NCBI GenBank assembly: GCA_003116975.1
Contig: BGKB01000044.1
Span: 322,940 to 386,939 of the forward strand
Reading direction: 5' to 3'
DNA: 64,000 nucleotides
Source: Aurantiochytrium sp. KH105
Lineage: Eukaryota; Sar; Bigyra; Thraustochytrida; Thraustochytriidae
Part shown: in pieces, positions 1 through 8,724 of the stretch
Layout: every line of letters begins with the position of its first letter
How positions within the stretch are numbered: position 1 is the first letter of the stretch
Made by a program: the position numbers and the translations under genes
Notes under the pieces: generated by a model
Database searches by the model: none
Told to the model about the DNA's origin: nothing
Seen by the model: only the letters and a program-made list of their open reading frames with translations

Positions 1-774
1 GAGAAGCTGCGCCAGGCCGACGGTATTCTCATTCCTGGCGGTTTTGGCTCGCGCGGTGTAGAGGGCAAGGTCGCCGCCGCCAAGTACGCTCGCGAGGGCT
101 GCGTGCCTCTTTTGGGTGTCTGCCTGGGCATGCAGGTCATGGTCATTGAGTACGCTCGCAACGTGCTCGGCTGGACCGACGCTGCATCTGCCGAGGGCGA
201 CGAGAACACCTCGCACAAGGTTATTATCAAGATGCTGGAGCACCACCAGGGCCAGATGGGAGGCACCATGCGCCTTGGCAGCCGGCGCACGAATCTGCAC
301 CCTCTTCCAGACTCGTGCGAGCAGGCTAAGTCCGTTGCCAGCGCCATTTACGAGGGCGCGTCGCACGTTCTCGAACGTCACCGCCACAGATACGAGGTCA
401 ACCCCTCATACATTGCGGACCTCGAGAAGGGCGGTCTGTACTTTACCGGCAAGGACGAGGCCAACGAGCGCATGGAAATGACTGAGCTTCCGCGCAAGGT
501 GCATCCCTTTTACTTTGGTGTGCAGTTTCACCCGGAGCTCAAGTCTCGGCCGCTCCGCCCCTCTCCCCCTTTCCATGGCTTTCTCTTGGCTGCCTGCAAG
601 TCTTTCACATCGCACTATGGTGTTCCCGAGTCGACGGCCACTCCTATTGTGGCGCCGCTTCCCACGCCGCGCAGCGTCAAGCGCAAGGACTCTGTCAGCG
701 AGTTCCGCGATACCTCTGGGGCGCCAGGCGTTGCTAAGATGAAGCGTCCTCGTGTCATTTCTGACAGCAACTAG
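1..774 (+). CDS. CTP synthase, C-terminal glutaminase part (5' truncated by window edge)
   Basis: The frame is open from base 1 to the TAG at 772-774 and gives the last 257 residues of CTP synthase, which makes CTP from UTP, ATP and glutamine in the cytosol. Only the class I glutamine amidotransferase half is present. It shows the oxyanion stretch ILIPGGFGSRG, the nucleophile motif GVCLGMQ (Cys at bases 121-123), the MGGTMRLG segment, ERHRHRYEVNP, and the His-Glu pair in FHPE near base 523. These are all hallmark CTP synthase motifs. The amidoligase (synthase) half must lie upstream of the window. The tail of about 45 residues after the domain is basic and Ser/Pro-rich and ends in RPRVISDSN. 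Eukaryotic CTP synthases often carry a phosphorylated C-tail, so this tail is not unusual. A (GCTT)n tract follows 36 bp after the stop. Confidence 0.95.
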   Translation, partial: EKLRQADGILIPGGFGSRGVEGKVAAAKYAREGCVPLLGVCLGMQVMVIEYARNVLGWTDAASAEGDENTSHKVIIKMLEHHQGQMGGTMRLGSRRTNLHPLPDSCEQAKSVASAIYEGASHVLERHRHRYEVNPSYIADLEKGGLYFTGKDEANERMEMTELPRKVHPFYFGVQFHPELKSRPLRPSPPFHGFLLAACKSFTSHYGVPESTATPIVAPLPTPRSVKRKDSVSEFRDTSGAPGVAKMKRPRVISDSN

Positions 775-810
775 GTTTACTCCTGGGCCAATTGATCGGC
801 GCACGTATCT

Positions 811-835
811 TGCTTGCTTGCTTGCTTGCTTGCTT
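811..835. repeat. (GCTT)n microsatellite
   Basis: About six copies of a GCTT tetranucleotide in the 3' flank of the CTP synthase gene. The same tetranucleotide family recurs at many intergenic places in this window (for example 19034-19067 and 25054-25119). Confidence 0.9.
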
Positions 836-900
836 ACCAAATTGCTCAAGTGCCGGAAAATAATCACACCTAATACAACAAACCATACATAGCCCTGGCT

Positions 901-989
901 AAATTTCGTTCGGTCTAACCGAACGAAATTTTCGGCGAAATAGTTTCCCCGATCCGGCGGCAGGCTGGGTCAGTGAGACCGAACGAAAT
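901..989. repeat. Left subterminal repeats of the transposon
   Basis: 901-914 and 918-931 form a perfect 14-bp inverted repeat (AAATTTCGTTCGGT and its complement) around a 3-base loop. 971-989 (CAGTGAGACCGAACGAAAT) is the perfect inverse of 3230-3248 near the other end. Subterminal iterations of this sort usually bind transposase; that role is inferred. Confidence 0.75.
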
Positions 990-1285
990 CTCTGGCAAAC
1001 ACGCGAGGCATTGCATTAAATACTTCTATTCAATTTTAAATCTTGCCGATTGGCCAGATCGTTCCCACGATGCCCCCGCACCCCTCTGCAAGTTTGCAGG
1101 CAAATTCCCCCGGTGGAAGGGTTGTTGTTCTTCTGCAAAGTTGGGTACCGTGAGGGCGAACTTGACCATGACCTAACGACCGCGCTTCATCAAGCGCTAC
1201 AGCGGCTACAGCGAGCAGAAAAGCTTGGCAGCGTCGCGAGTCACGCTCTGCGATCGTACCCCTGGAATGATCGCGTCCAATCTGT

Positions 1286-1941
1286 TTGCATAGCGGCCCG
1301 TTGCGCGAGTTTGAAGCTGGCAACTGCCTCAAGCGATGGCGAGGCCCATGTCGAGAGCTGGTCGAGACGCTGCAGCTCAACGTCAGCCCAAGCACGGAGG
1401 AGGAGGAGGAGGAGCGTGCACATGAGCTCGATGAGGGCGCTCGAGATGATATTGACTGGGATCATGCCGATCTGCAAGACGAGCAAGATGATTCTTTTGG
1501 AGAATCGATCAAGCTGCCAGGACGCGGTTCCTGGAGCTTTGAGTCCTTTTCACGGCGTGGCGCCGCGTATCACGGCGACCNCGTGGCGCCGCGTATCAAG
1601 GTGACCTCGCGGGGGCAGTACGCCCTCTTGACTCGGTTGAGTTGAAATTCAATCCGTACGGAAGTTTGGCTCTCGAGAAGCTCAAACGGGAGGCAGATGT
1701 GGTCGTGAAGCGTCTCCGCGAGCAAGCGAACAAAAGTGATGACGATGAGGGCATGCAACCCGCCGAGATCTTTCACATGATCATGCCGCCAAACTTTATT
1801 AACATCTTCGAAACATGGCTCAATGAATGTGCAACGATTTATAACGAAAGGCTCGCTCGAGGAAAGCGATGCGGACAGTCTCGAAGGAACCATGCCGGAG
1901 CGCAACCAGTTGGAGAAATATGTGTTCGCTCTGAAAATTAA
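1286..1941 (+). pseudogene. Possible N-terminal transposase remnants in two frames
   Basis: Two open frames precede the main transposase frame inside the element. 1286-1645 encodes an acidic, Glu-rich stretch. 1642-1941 encodes a segment with PAEIFHMIMPPNFINIF that reads like a folded-domain start. They lie in different frames from each other. An ambiguous base at 1581 falls in the first. They could be the acidic N-terminal part of the transposase disrupted by mutation or by an assembly error, or chance frames. No conserved motif was recognised, so confidence is low. Confidence 0.3.
1556..1606. other. Single ambiguous base flanked by a near-duplicate 25-mer
   Basis: Base 1581 is N. The 25 bases before it (1556-1580) and the 25 after it (1582-1606) are the same sequence with two differences. 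This looks like an assembly join in which an overlap was left in twice, or a real short tandem duplication. It affects the reading frame of the transposon's upstream coding part. Confidence 0.7.
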
Positions 1942-3034
1942 GACCGCGACAGTGCGGTCTTCGGAGACGGCTCTCGATGAGCGGGTTTCTCGACAAGGTC
2001 TGTTTCGAGAATGCGACGCGGGTACACAGGACTTCAAAGATCTTGTGCCAAATGCATCCTATTGTGCACAATGTGCACACCATGCAGCTGTTTTGGATGC
2101 ACCATGCACATTTCTAGTGTACGCAGATACGGTCGATATCCGGCAAATTGTGATCGTCAGATTTTCATCGTCACAGCGCCAGGCCTGGGGGCTCTACTTT
2201 TCATCCCTCGCCAAAGAGTACCTTGGCTTCATTTACTCTGATGCTCAGGAGCCCGTTCCAGACATTGCCGAGGACTACAGCGAGCACCTCGGTTTTGCAC
2301 AAGACCATCACACCGTAGAGATATACCTGCAGCTCTGGCGCAAGTACAGTATCGACATCATTTCCAATGGGACTCCACCGCCGGCCCGGAAACTTATCCC
2401 TATCACAGGTTCTTTCTGGAACCACATGATGGGAGGAGTGGACACTGTGCGAAAGACGTTATCAGGTCGCGCGCGGCGGACTGCGCGTTTGACTCCAAAT
2501 GCGATCATGTTCTCAACATGGTTTGAATGTGCGCTCTACAATTGCTTTCGTGCCTACCAGCTGACAGAAAATAGGGACTTTATACGCACGTGCAACTCTT
2601 GGGAGTCATGGATGCCGCGCAAGAAAGGTATCTCGTTTGAGAAATTCCTGGAGAAGCTACGCATCAGCTTAAACGAGCTGGAATCGGCGCTAAATGTGAT
2701 GTTTAAAGGAACCAGAGCGGATGCGAACGAGCTCGAAGATCCGCCTGAAGAGGTTATGAATCCGAGAGCACCTGGATATCGAGCCAGGCGTCTCCCTGAG
2801 ATTTTGTCAAACCGAGCACAGGACAAGCACATGCAATTGCTGCAAGATAAAGCTCGTGCGTGCACTATATGCTGCACTAAGTGCGAAAAGGGTCAAAGCC
2901 CTGACGAACACGCTAGACAAGCTCGTAGGACGCAAAAATGGTGCTTGGCATGTGACACCGCCATCTGCAAGCACTGTTGGGCGCGCTTCCACGCCTCGGA
3001 TGGTGCTGTCCAGGTAGCTCATGCGAATCTATGA
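1823..3034 (+). CDS. piggyBac-like transposase, C-terminal part (DDE core remnant plus Cys-rich domain)
   Basis: 403-residue frame inside the element. Around residues 195-240 it has HMMGGVDTVRKTLSGRARR followed by a hydrophobic W/F/Y-rich helix region. This matches the piggyBac block GGVDxxDQ in which the Asp is the third catalytic acid. The C-terminus has CTICCTKC, then CLACDTAICKHCWARFH, which fits the cross-brace zinc-binding Cys-rich domain that ends piggyBac transposases and contacts the terminal repeats. The first two catalytic Asp blocks and the usual DNFFTS motif are not evident upstream, so the protein is diverged or the start shown is not the original one. ATG at 1823 is simply the first in frame. 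An unrelated DDE family with a GGVD coincidence is possible but the domain order argues for piggyBac. Confidence 0.55.
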   Translation: MNVQRFITKGSLEESDADSLEGTMPERNQLEKYVFALKIKTATVRSSETALDERVSRQGLFRECDAGTQDFKDLVPNASYCAQCAHHAAVLDAPCTFLVYADTVDIRQIVIVRFSSSQRQAWGLYFSSLAKEYLGFIYSDAQEPVPDIAEDYSEHLGFAQDHHTVEIYLQLWRKYSIDIISNGTPPPARKLIPITGSFWNHMMGGVDTVRKTLSGRARRTARLTPNAIMFSTWFECALYNCFRAYQLTENRDFIRTCNSWESWMPRKKGISFEKFLEKLRISLNELESALNVMFKGTRADANELEDPPEEVMNPRAPGYRARRLPEILSNRAQDKHMQLLQDKARACTICCTKCEKGQSPDEHARQARRTQKWCLACDTAICKHCWARFHASDGAVQVAHANL

Positions 3035-3229
3035 AGCTCCTATACCTTTTCGACTATCTTGTCACGATACGTCACTCAGCAGCACCTCCTGGCATGCTCA
3101 TTCGCTCATTTAAGCAATCGTGCTCTCATTTGGAGCCCGGCAAATCTTGATCACCCGAGCGCAACGCAATTTAAAATTTGGCTAGGCGAAACTCACCTAA
3201 CACAGTCTTAGTCATATTACTCCTAATTA

Positions 3230-3480
3230 ATTTCGTTCGGTCTCACTGTATCGGTCTATTCTGGCCAAATAGGCCACTTCTCCGCCGCCTTCCCCCAAAT
3301 CTAGTTTTCCCTACCCCTTGACCAAAACTGGTTCCCAAGCCTTTAAAATTTGGCACAGCAATCTACGGGCAGAGATCCTTCCCTGTGCTTAATTTCAAGG
3401 CGCGCGAGTTAATTTTGAGCGCGCTGGAAGAGATCAGGCAAATGAAATTTCGTTCGGTTTTTCGTTCGGTTTCATGTGGC
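3230..3480. repeat. Right subterminal repeats of the transposon
   Basis: 3230-3248 is the perfect inverse of 971-989. Close to the terminus, TTCGTTCGGTT occurs twice in direct orientation at about 3449-3471, whereas the left end has the same word as an inverted pair. The arrangement of sites at the two ends is therefore asymmetric. Confidence 0.7.
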
Positions 3481-3493
3481 TAGCCAGGGATAG

Positions 3494-4230
3494 GATCGAC
3501 TTCGTTGCATTTCTTGACCTCGTCTTATTTTTCTTTTTTTTGTATTTCTTCAGATAGCATTGTGAAGGTGACCATGCTCGGTCGCTCTGTCCAGCGACCC
3601 CCGGGCCACGAGCGCATTTCGCCCTCATCTTCGACCGTGAGTCTCTTGCTGGCACCAAATAAACTCCAACCAACCAAGCGTTTCCTCCGTAGAATCGAGC
3701 GACTCGGCCTCGGTTCATGCTTTCCCTTTGGCAACGGAAAGACGACAATGTCCTGCGACGCTGCCGACGACTCGGTGCGAAGCTTTAGCCCTTGAGCTTA
3801 TGTCGCCTACTCCAGCACAGGTATGATACTACCCTGAATCGGGTTGTCCTCTTCTAGGCCCCCTCCTAGTCTTTCTCCTAATAGCAACTAGGGACCTCGT
3901 CTGCTGATCGATCGATCGCCTGCCTGCTCCGCCTTCAACGGCGAGCATATCCCGAGCGAGGACGAGCGCGCGATCGATCGCGAGCGTGCGGGCGTGCGAG
4001 CGAGCGAGCGAGCGGCCAGGCGCGCGCGGAGAGTCTGACTGTCTGCCCGCCGGCTTGGCGCGGCCTCGGGCGCGGCGGCTCGGCTCGGCTCGGCTTGGCT
4101 TGGCGCGGCGAGGCTTGCTCGATCCAGGGCGGCCGGCCTTCGCTGGAGTTCGTCGGGAACAGAGACTCGGGGAGCGCTTGCTTGTGCGGGTTCGCGCGGG
4201 CGGCGCGCGCGCGCGCGGAGGAGCGGGAAG
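3494..4230. other. Intergenic, 0.7 kb: no gene supported
   Basis: From the transposon's right flank to the Rpt4 start. It has a 96-codon chance frame (3505-3795) without recognisable domains, and a GC-rich stretch from about 3970 to 4220 with GAGC and GGCTC iterations that probably holds the Rpt4 promoter and 5' UTR. Confidence 0.6.
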
Positions 4231-5409
4231 ATGGTGTCGGCGGAGCAGGAGCGCAATGAGGTGCTCGACGAGTACCGGCGCGTGCTGATGAGCCACCGCG
4301 AGATGGAGTCGCGCGTGAAGGCGATGCGCGCCAAGATGAAGGAGCTCTCCAAGGACTACGAGAAGACCGAGGACGACCTCAAGGCGCTGCAGAGCGTGGG
4401 GCAGATCATCGGCGAGGTTCTCAAGGAGCTCGGCGAGGAGCGCTACATCGTCAAGGCCTCGAGCGGGCCTCGCTACGTCGTGGGCGTGCGCAAGAAGGTG
4501 GACAAGGCCAAGCTGGTCTCCGGCACCCGCGTCTCCCTGGACATGACGACCTTGACGATCATGCGGGCTCTGCCGCGTGAGGTTGACCCCGGCGTGTACA
4601 CAATGATCGCAGACGAGCCAGGGTCCATTTCGTACACCGAGGTGGGTGGGCTCAACGAGGAGATCCGCAAGATGCGCGAGACCATCGAGCTGCCGCTGAC
4701 GAACCCGGAGCTCTTTTTCCGCGTTGGCATCAAGCCGCCAAAAGGTGTTCTCCTCTACGGACCTCCCGGCACTGGCAAGACGCTGCTGGCACGTGCGCTC
4801 GCCTGCAACTTGCAAGCTACTTTCATTTCGTGCGTGGCCAGTGGCGTTGTTGACAAGTACATTGGCGAGAGTGCGCGTCTGATCCGCGAAATGTTCAACT
4901 ACGCGCGTGATCACGAGCCTAGCGTCATGTTTTTTGACGAGATTGATGCCATTGGGGGCCGCCGCTTCTCCGAGGGTACCTCGGCTGATCGCGAGATTCA
5001 ACGGACGCTCATGGAGCTCCTCAACCAGCTCGATGGCTTTGATTCCCTCGGCAAGGTCAAGGTCGTCATGGCGACCAACCGTCCGGACATTCTCGATCCT
5101 GCATTACTGCGCCCTGGCCGCCTTGATCGCAAGATTGAGATCCCTCTCCCCAACGAGGCCTCGCGCATTGAGATCCTCAAGATCCACTCAAGCAAGGTCG
5201 CCAAGCGCGGCGAGATCGACTACGAGTCTGTCGTCAAGATCGCCGACGGTTTCAACGGCGCCGATCTGCGCAACGTCGTCACCGAGGCCGGCCTTTTCGC
5301 CATTCGCGACGACCGCTCCTACATCATTGAGACGGACTTCATGAAGGCCGTGCGCAAGATGGCCGAGCTCAAGAAGCTCGAGACCAAGCTCGACTATAGC
5401 AAAGTATAA
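4231..5409 (+). CDS. RPT4: 26S proteasome regulatory ATPase subunit Rpt4 (PSMC6 / S10b)
   Basis: 392 residues, close to the 389 of human PSMC6 and collinear with it. It forms part of the hexameric ATPase ring of the 19S particle, which unfolds ubiquitinated substrates into the 20S core. The order is an N-terminal coiled coil (about 1-55), an OB-like domain containing [18 protein letters not shown] and [13 protein letters not shown], then the AAA+ domain. Walker A GPPGTGKT is at residues 177-184, Walker B FFDEID at about 234-239, and the second region of homology is [20 protein letters not shown]. The invariant [20 protein letters not shown] follows. The C-terminus LDYSKV resembles the Rpt4 tail LDYKPV, which lacks the HbYX motif. 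These features distinguish Rpt4 from the other five Rpt subunits. The ATG at 4231 gives the expected length. No intron. Confidence 0.96.
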   Translation: MVSAEQERNEVLDEYRRVLMSHREMESRVKAMRAKMKELSKDYEKTEDDLKALQSVGQIIGEVLKELGEERYIVKASSGPRYVVGVRKKVDKAKLVSGTRVSLDMTTLTIMRALPREVDPGVYTMIADEPGSISYTEVGGLNEEIRKMRETIELPLTNPELFFRVGIKPPKGVLLYGPPGTGKTLLARALACNLQATFISCVASGVVDKYIGESARLIREMFNYARDHEPSVMFFDEIDAIGGRRFSEGTSADREIQRTLMELLNQLDGFDSLGKVKVVMATNRPDILDPALLRPGRLDRKIEIPLPNEASRIEILKIHSSKVAKRGEIDYESVVKIADGFNGADLRNVVTEAGLFAIRDDRSYIIETDFMKAVRKMAELKKLETKLDYSKV

Positions 5410-5423
5410 AACGATGAAATCAG

Positions 5424-5486
5424 AACAAACAAACAAACAAACAAACAAGCAAACAAATAAACAAACAAACAAGCAAACAAACAAAG
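5424..5486. repeat. (AAAC)n microsatellite
   Basis: About 15 imperfect copies of AAAC with a few AAGC and AAAT variants, starting 15 bp after the Rpt4 stop, in its 3' UTR region. Confidence 0.9.
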
Positions 5487-5892
5487 CAACAAAGACAACC
5501 TCGCCCAGTCAGCCTTCCCCCCCCACCCCCCACCCACCCCAATTCAGCCCCCCATTCAGGCCCCTAACATTTCCTCTCTGTTTGCTCCCTTGCTCGCTCG
5601 CTTGCTTGCTTGCTTCGGGTGCTCGCCCCATCTATGCTATGCTATGCTCTCCTAGTTCAACTATACCGCCGGGAAAAACCCTGCCTCTCATTCCCTGTCA
5701 CTGCCAGTCTCAAGTCGGCGTCGCCAGTAGGCCTAACTCGTAGGCCTCCCACTACGACCACCTCGACCTACATAACCACGCCATCTTTGCGTTGCGCTCG
5801 TTCATTCATTCCTGCATTCTCGCCCTCGCGCCCTCGCGCACTCGCGCACGCGCGCACTCGCGCACTCGCGCACGCCCGCCTGCCCGCCCGCC

Positions 5893-6164
5893 NNNNNNNN
5901 NNNNNNNNNNNNNNNNNNNNNNNNNNNNNNNNNNNNNNNNNNNNNNNNNNNNNNNNNNNNNNNNNNNNNNNNNNNNNNNNNNNNNNNNNNNNNNNNNNNN
6001 NNNNNNNNNNNNNNNNNNNNNNNNNNNNNNNNNNNNNNNNNNNNNNNNNNNNNNNNNNNNNNNNNNNNNNNNNNNNNNNNNNNNNNNNNNNNNNNNNNNN
6101 NNNNNNNNNNNNNNNNNNNNNNNNNNNNNNNNNNNNNNNNNNNNNNNNNNNNNNNNNNNNNNNN
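5893..6164. other. Assembly gap of 272 N
   Basis: Unresolved bases between GC-rich, CGCGCACTCG-repetitive sequence on the left and the zinc-finger gene on the right. The start of the next gene probably lies in or beside it. Confidence 0.99.
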
Positions 6165-6166
6165 GC

Positions 6167-8170
6167 GCCGGCGACAAGCGACGGCGGGTGGGCGAGCTCG
6201 GCGACGGCCACGGGCGCGTCCCGCGCGGGGTCCACAGGGGCCTGGGCGTCGAGGAGGAGGAGGAGGAGGACCACCTTGTGCTGGGCGGGGCGAGCCCGCG
6301 CGAGCTCGCGGACGCCGAGGAGAATATTCTCGAGGAGGAGCGCATGCACATGGGCGACGACGACGACGATGACCGCGATGATGGGGTTAACGACAACGGC
6401 GACAACGACGATGATGACAATAGTGATGACAATAATGATGACAACGTCATCCACCACCGACATCTCATGAATGATGCACGCGGTCATCATCATCCTCACC
6501 ATGATGAAGGGCGTCACTCCCCACGACACCCAGACGATGTGGTGCATCGGAGTAGGCAGAGGTCTCACGACGTGCGTCGCTCTCATGATGAAAAGATGAA
6601 TCGCAGCGGGAGCGCGCTCGATCCTCGAGATAGAGTCATGGTTCATCATCACCACCAGCATCAGCATCAGCATCAGATCCAGTCGCATCAGCATCAACAT
6701 CAGATCCAGTCGCATCAACATCAACATCAGCATCAGCTTCCGCTCCAGCATCATCAACATGCGCAGCAGCAGCAGCAGCATCACCAACTTCCCCACCAGC
6801 ATCATCAACAACAACATTCGCACCAGCAGCATCACCAATACGGCGACCAGGACCGTGTCCAGGATGATGAAGATGAAGATGATGAAGGTGACGACGACGA
6901 TGCGGACGACTCTGTCGAGATACATGGACAACATTTGGCTGATGACCCCGGGCGAGGGCGGGCTGGTCACAGCGGTAATGTGAACGGCCATCCGGCAGAT
7001 GAGGATGAGGCGGCAGCTGCCGAGGCCGAAGCAGAGCACGAGGCAGCCGCTGCCGCGGCAACGGCGGTTCACCACTCGGTCAATGCCTCGCATGATCATC
7101 GGGTTCCTTCTCATATGGCAGACCTCGACCTCCCGGACGGCGCAGCAGTCGCAGCCGCCCATGCCGCGCGAGAGCATGAAATGCTGAACGCCCGACTGCT
7201 CGATTCTTCGCGCGTACGCTCTCGCAAGAGGGTGTGCCAATATATATACTGCACACGAATCGCGCGAGGTGCTAGTCAACTATGCATCAAGCATGGAGGC
7301 GGACGGCGATGCCAATTCGAAGGCTGTGATCGCGGCGCCGAATCGGGTACGCCACAGTTTTGTAAAGCTCATGGCGGCGGGCGGCGCTGCGAGATCGACG
7401 ACTGCGACAAGGCGGCGCGTGGAGGATCCAAAGTTTGCATCATCCATGGAGGCGGTAGAAGGTGCACTGTCGACGGCTGCACGCATGCTGCCGTGGGTCG
7501 AACCAAACATTGCATCGCCCACGGAGGAGGGAAGCGCTGCCAGTACCCCGACGGCTGCAATAAGGCCGCGCAAACGCCTGGCAATATGTGCAAAGCCCAC
7601 GGAGGAGGTCGCCGCTGCCAGCATCCTGGCTGCATTCGTAGCGCCGAGGGCGGAACTGCAGCAGGAAGCCACCATCTTTGCAAAGCGCATGGCGGAGGTC
7701 GACGCTGCAGTATCGAGGGCTGTAATCGCTCTGCGCCTGGGAGCAAGGCCTTTTGCCGCCAACATGGGGGCGGAAAGACCTGCATCGTTCCCGGGTGCAA
7801 CAAGGCGTCTCGTGGTCATTCCGAACATTGCATTGCTCATGGAGGCGGAAAGCGTTGCCATCACATGAACTGCACCAAGGCTGCAGTCTCTCCGACTGAT
7901 TTTTGTGTGGCCCATGGAGGCGGGAGGCGGTGTCAAATTAGAAATTGTACCAAGGCGGCGCGGGGTGGCTCTGATCTTTGCCGGAGTCATGGTATCCGGC
8001 CTCGTTCTGCGACCGATTCCGATCGTGATTTCGGTGACCTTGTTCCTCATCTTGACCTTGGTCATGCAACGCAGCCTCCTTCGCATTTGCTACATGATAA
8101 TCATGGAATGCAAGTTGTCGACCATCATGACATTGGAGGGCCCGGCGCAGATCCCTTGGCTCTGGGCTAG
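6167..8170 (+). CDS. Tandem HGGG (WRKY19-type) zinc-finger protein with ten fingers; 5' end in gap
   Basis: The frame runs out of the assembly gap and stops at 8170. The first in-frame ATG after the gap is at 6344, so the true start is unknown. The N-terminal third is low complexity: an Asp-rich block (about 6350-6460), a His/Gln-rich block coded by CAT/CAG runs (about 6640-6840), and an Ala/Glu block. From about 7230 to 7990 there are ten tandem units of about 25 residues with the pattern C-x4/5-C-(x10-17)-C-x3-H-G-G-G. The linkers are of the form HGGGRRC. This is the zinc-finger type annotated after WRKY19, heavily expanded in oomycetes and other stramenopiles. Each unit has three Cys and one His as likely zinc ligands. 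Nuclear or DNA/protein-binding roles are usually assumed, but the function is not established. A shorter relative follows directly (8725-10053). Confidence 0.85.
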   Translation, partial: AGDKRRRVGELGDGHGRVPRGVHRGLGVEEEEEEDHLVLGGASPRELADAEENILEEERMHMGDDDDDDRDDGVNDNGDNDDDDNSDDNNDDNVIHHRHLMNDARGHHHPHHDEGRHSPRHPDDVVHRSRQRSHDVRRSHDEKMNRSGSALDPRDRVMVHHHHQHQHQHQIQSHQHQHQIQSHQHQHQHQLPLQHHQHAQQQQQHHQLPHQHHQQQHSHQQHHQYGDQDRVQDDEDEDDEGDDDDADDSVEIHGQHLADDPGRGRAGHSGNVNGHPADEDEAAAAEAEAEHEAAAAAATAVHHSVNASHDHRVPSHMADLDLPDGAAVAAAHAAREHEMLNARLLDSSRVRSRKRVCQYIYCTRIARGASQLCIKHGGGRRCQFEGCDRGAESGTPQFCKAHGGGRRCEIDDCDKAARGGSKVCIIHGGGRRCTVDGCTHAAVGRTKHCIAHGGGKRCQYPDGCNKAAQTPGNMCKAHGGGRRCQHPGCIRSAEGGTAAGSHHLCKAHGGGRRCSIEGCNRSAPGSKAFCRQHGGGKTCIVPGCNKASRGHSEHCIAHGGGKRCHHMNCTKAAVSPTDFCVAHGGGRRCQIRNCTKAARGGSDLCRSHGIRPRSATDSDRDFGDLVPHLDLGHATQPPSHLLHDNHGMQVVDHHDIGGPGADPLALG

Positions 8171-8724
8171 GCTAAACAAACACCTTTGAAAAAAGTAGTA
8201 TACCAAGGCCTCAGGCTCCGCCCGCTCCATAATATGAGTATCTTATTGAGTATCAATCATTCAAATCTATCGCCTTGTCTTGTCAGCAGTCTTAAACTAG
8301 CCCTGGAACTGTCAGACGGTAAAGAGGCGACTCATGTCAACTCGTGAACCTTGGTCTGGGTCAATATTATTCCCTCTCTCCCTGACTTTGACCTGGCCCT
8401 CCTACGACTTTCCCTTGCGTTACGGCTACACTTGCATCTGAACTTCCGCTCCCGATGAAAATCATTTTCACGGAAAAAAAAATTGAAAATTGAAAGAATG
8501 AATCGAAATGAATAAAAGAAAGAAGGGAGGCCGCGGCGTGCACGCGTTGTTGCGAGCTCGCTGCGTGCGGCGACCATGCAAAGACTAAATCAGGAGATGC
8601 GCGCACGGCGCGGTACGTGCTTGTAGAGGTGCCTAGGGGGGGGGCATAAGGTCGAGGAGGATACCTAGTTCGCAAAAGCCAGCGACATAGAGAAAAAAAA
8701 AGAAAACAGGCACGCCGCGGCGCC
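8171..8724. other. Intergenic between the two zinc-finger genes
   Basis: No gene seen. Contains an A-rich tract near 8470-8530 and a G-run at 8636-8643. Presumably the terminator of the first and promoter of the second gene. Confidence 0.6.

Larger units (their letters stand above)
893..3489 (+). mobile_element. DNA transposon, piggyBac-like, with terminal inverted repeats and ATAG target duplication
   Basis: The left end begins CCCTGGCTA at 893. The right end reads TAGCCAGGG up to 3489, its exact inverse. ATAG stands directly before the left end (889-892) and directly after the right end (3490-3493), so a 4-bp target duplication is visible. Inside each end lie repeated ACCGAACGAAAT words, a typical place for transposase binding sites. 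The longest frame inside encodes a protein with a GGVD motif and a C-terminal Cys/His cluster, both features of piggyBac transposases. piggyBac elements normally start CCC and duplicate TTAA, so the ends fit but the duplication does not. The element is 2597 bp and its coding part is spread over more than one frame, so it is probably no longer autonomous. A related lone end lies at 42223. Confidence 0.75.

Noticed and set aside
3505-3795. 96-codon plus-strand frame right of the transposon
   Set aside because: No domain, overlaps an equally open antisense frame, and lies in a low-complexity flank.
3829-5001. 390-codon minus-strand frame opposite Rpt4
   Set aside because: Antisense shadow of a highly conserved gene; no recognisable domain.
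5768-7279. Long minus-strand frame over the gap and zinc-finger gene
   Set aside because: It is antisense to the zinc-finger gene, and its length comes from the N run and from Asp/His codon repeats that read as Val/Met/Leu on the other strand.
7280-8086. Minus-strand frame opposite the finger repeats
   Set aside because: Repetitive shadow of the tandem fingers without its own domain.
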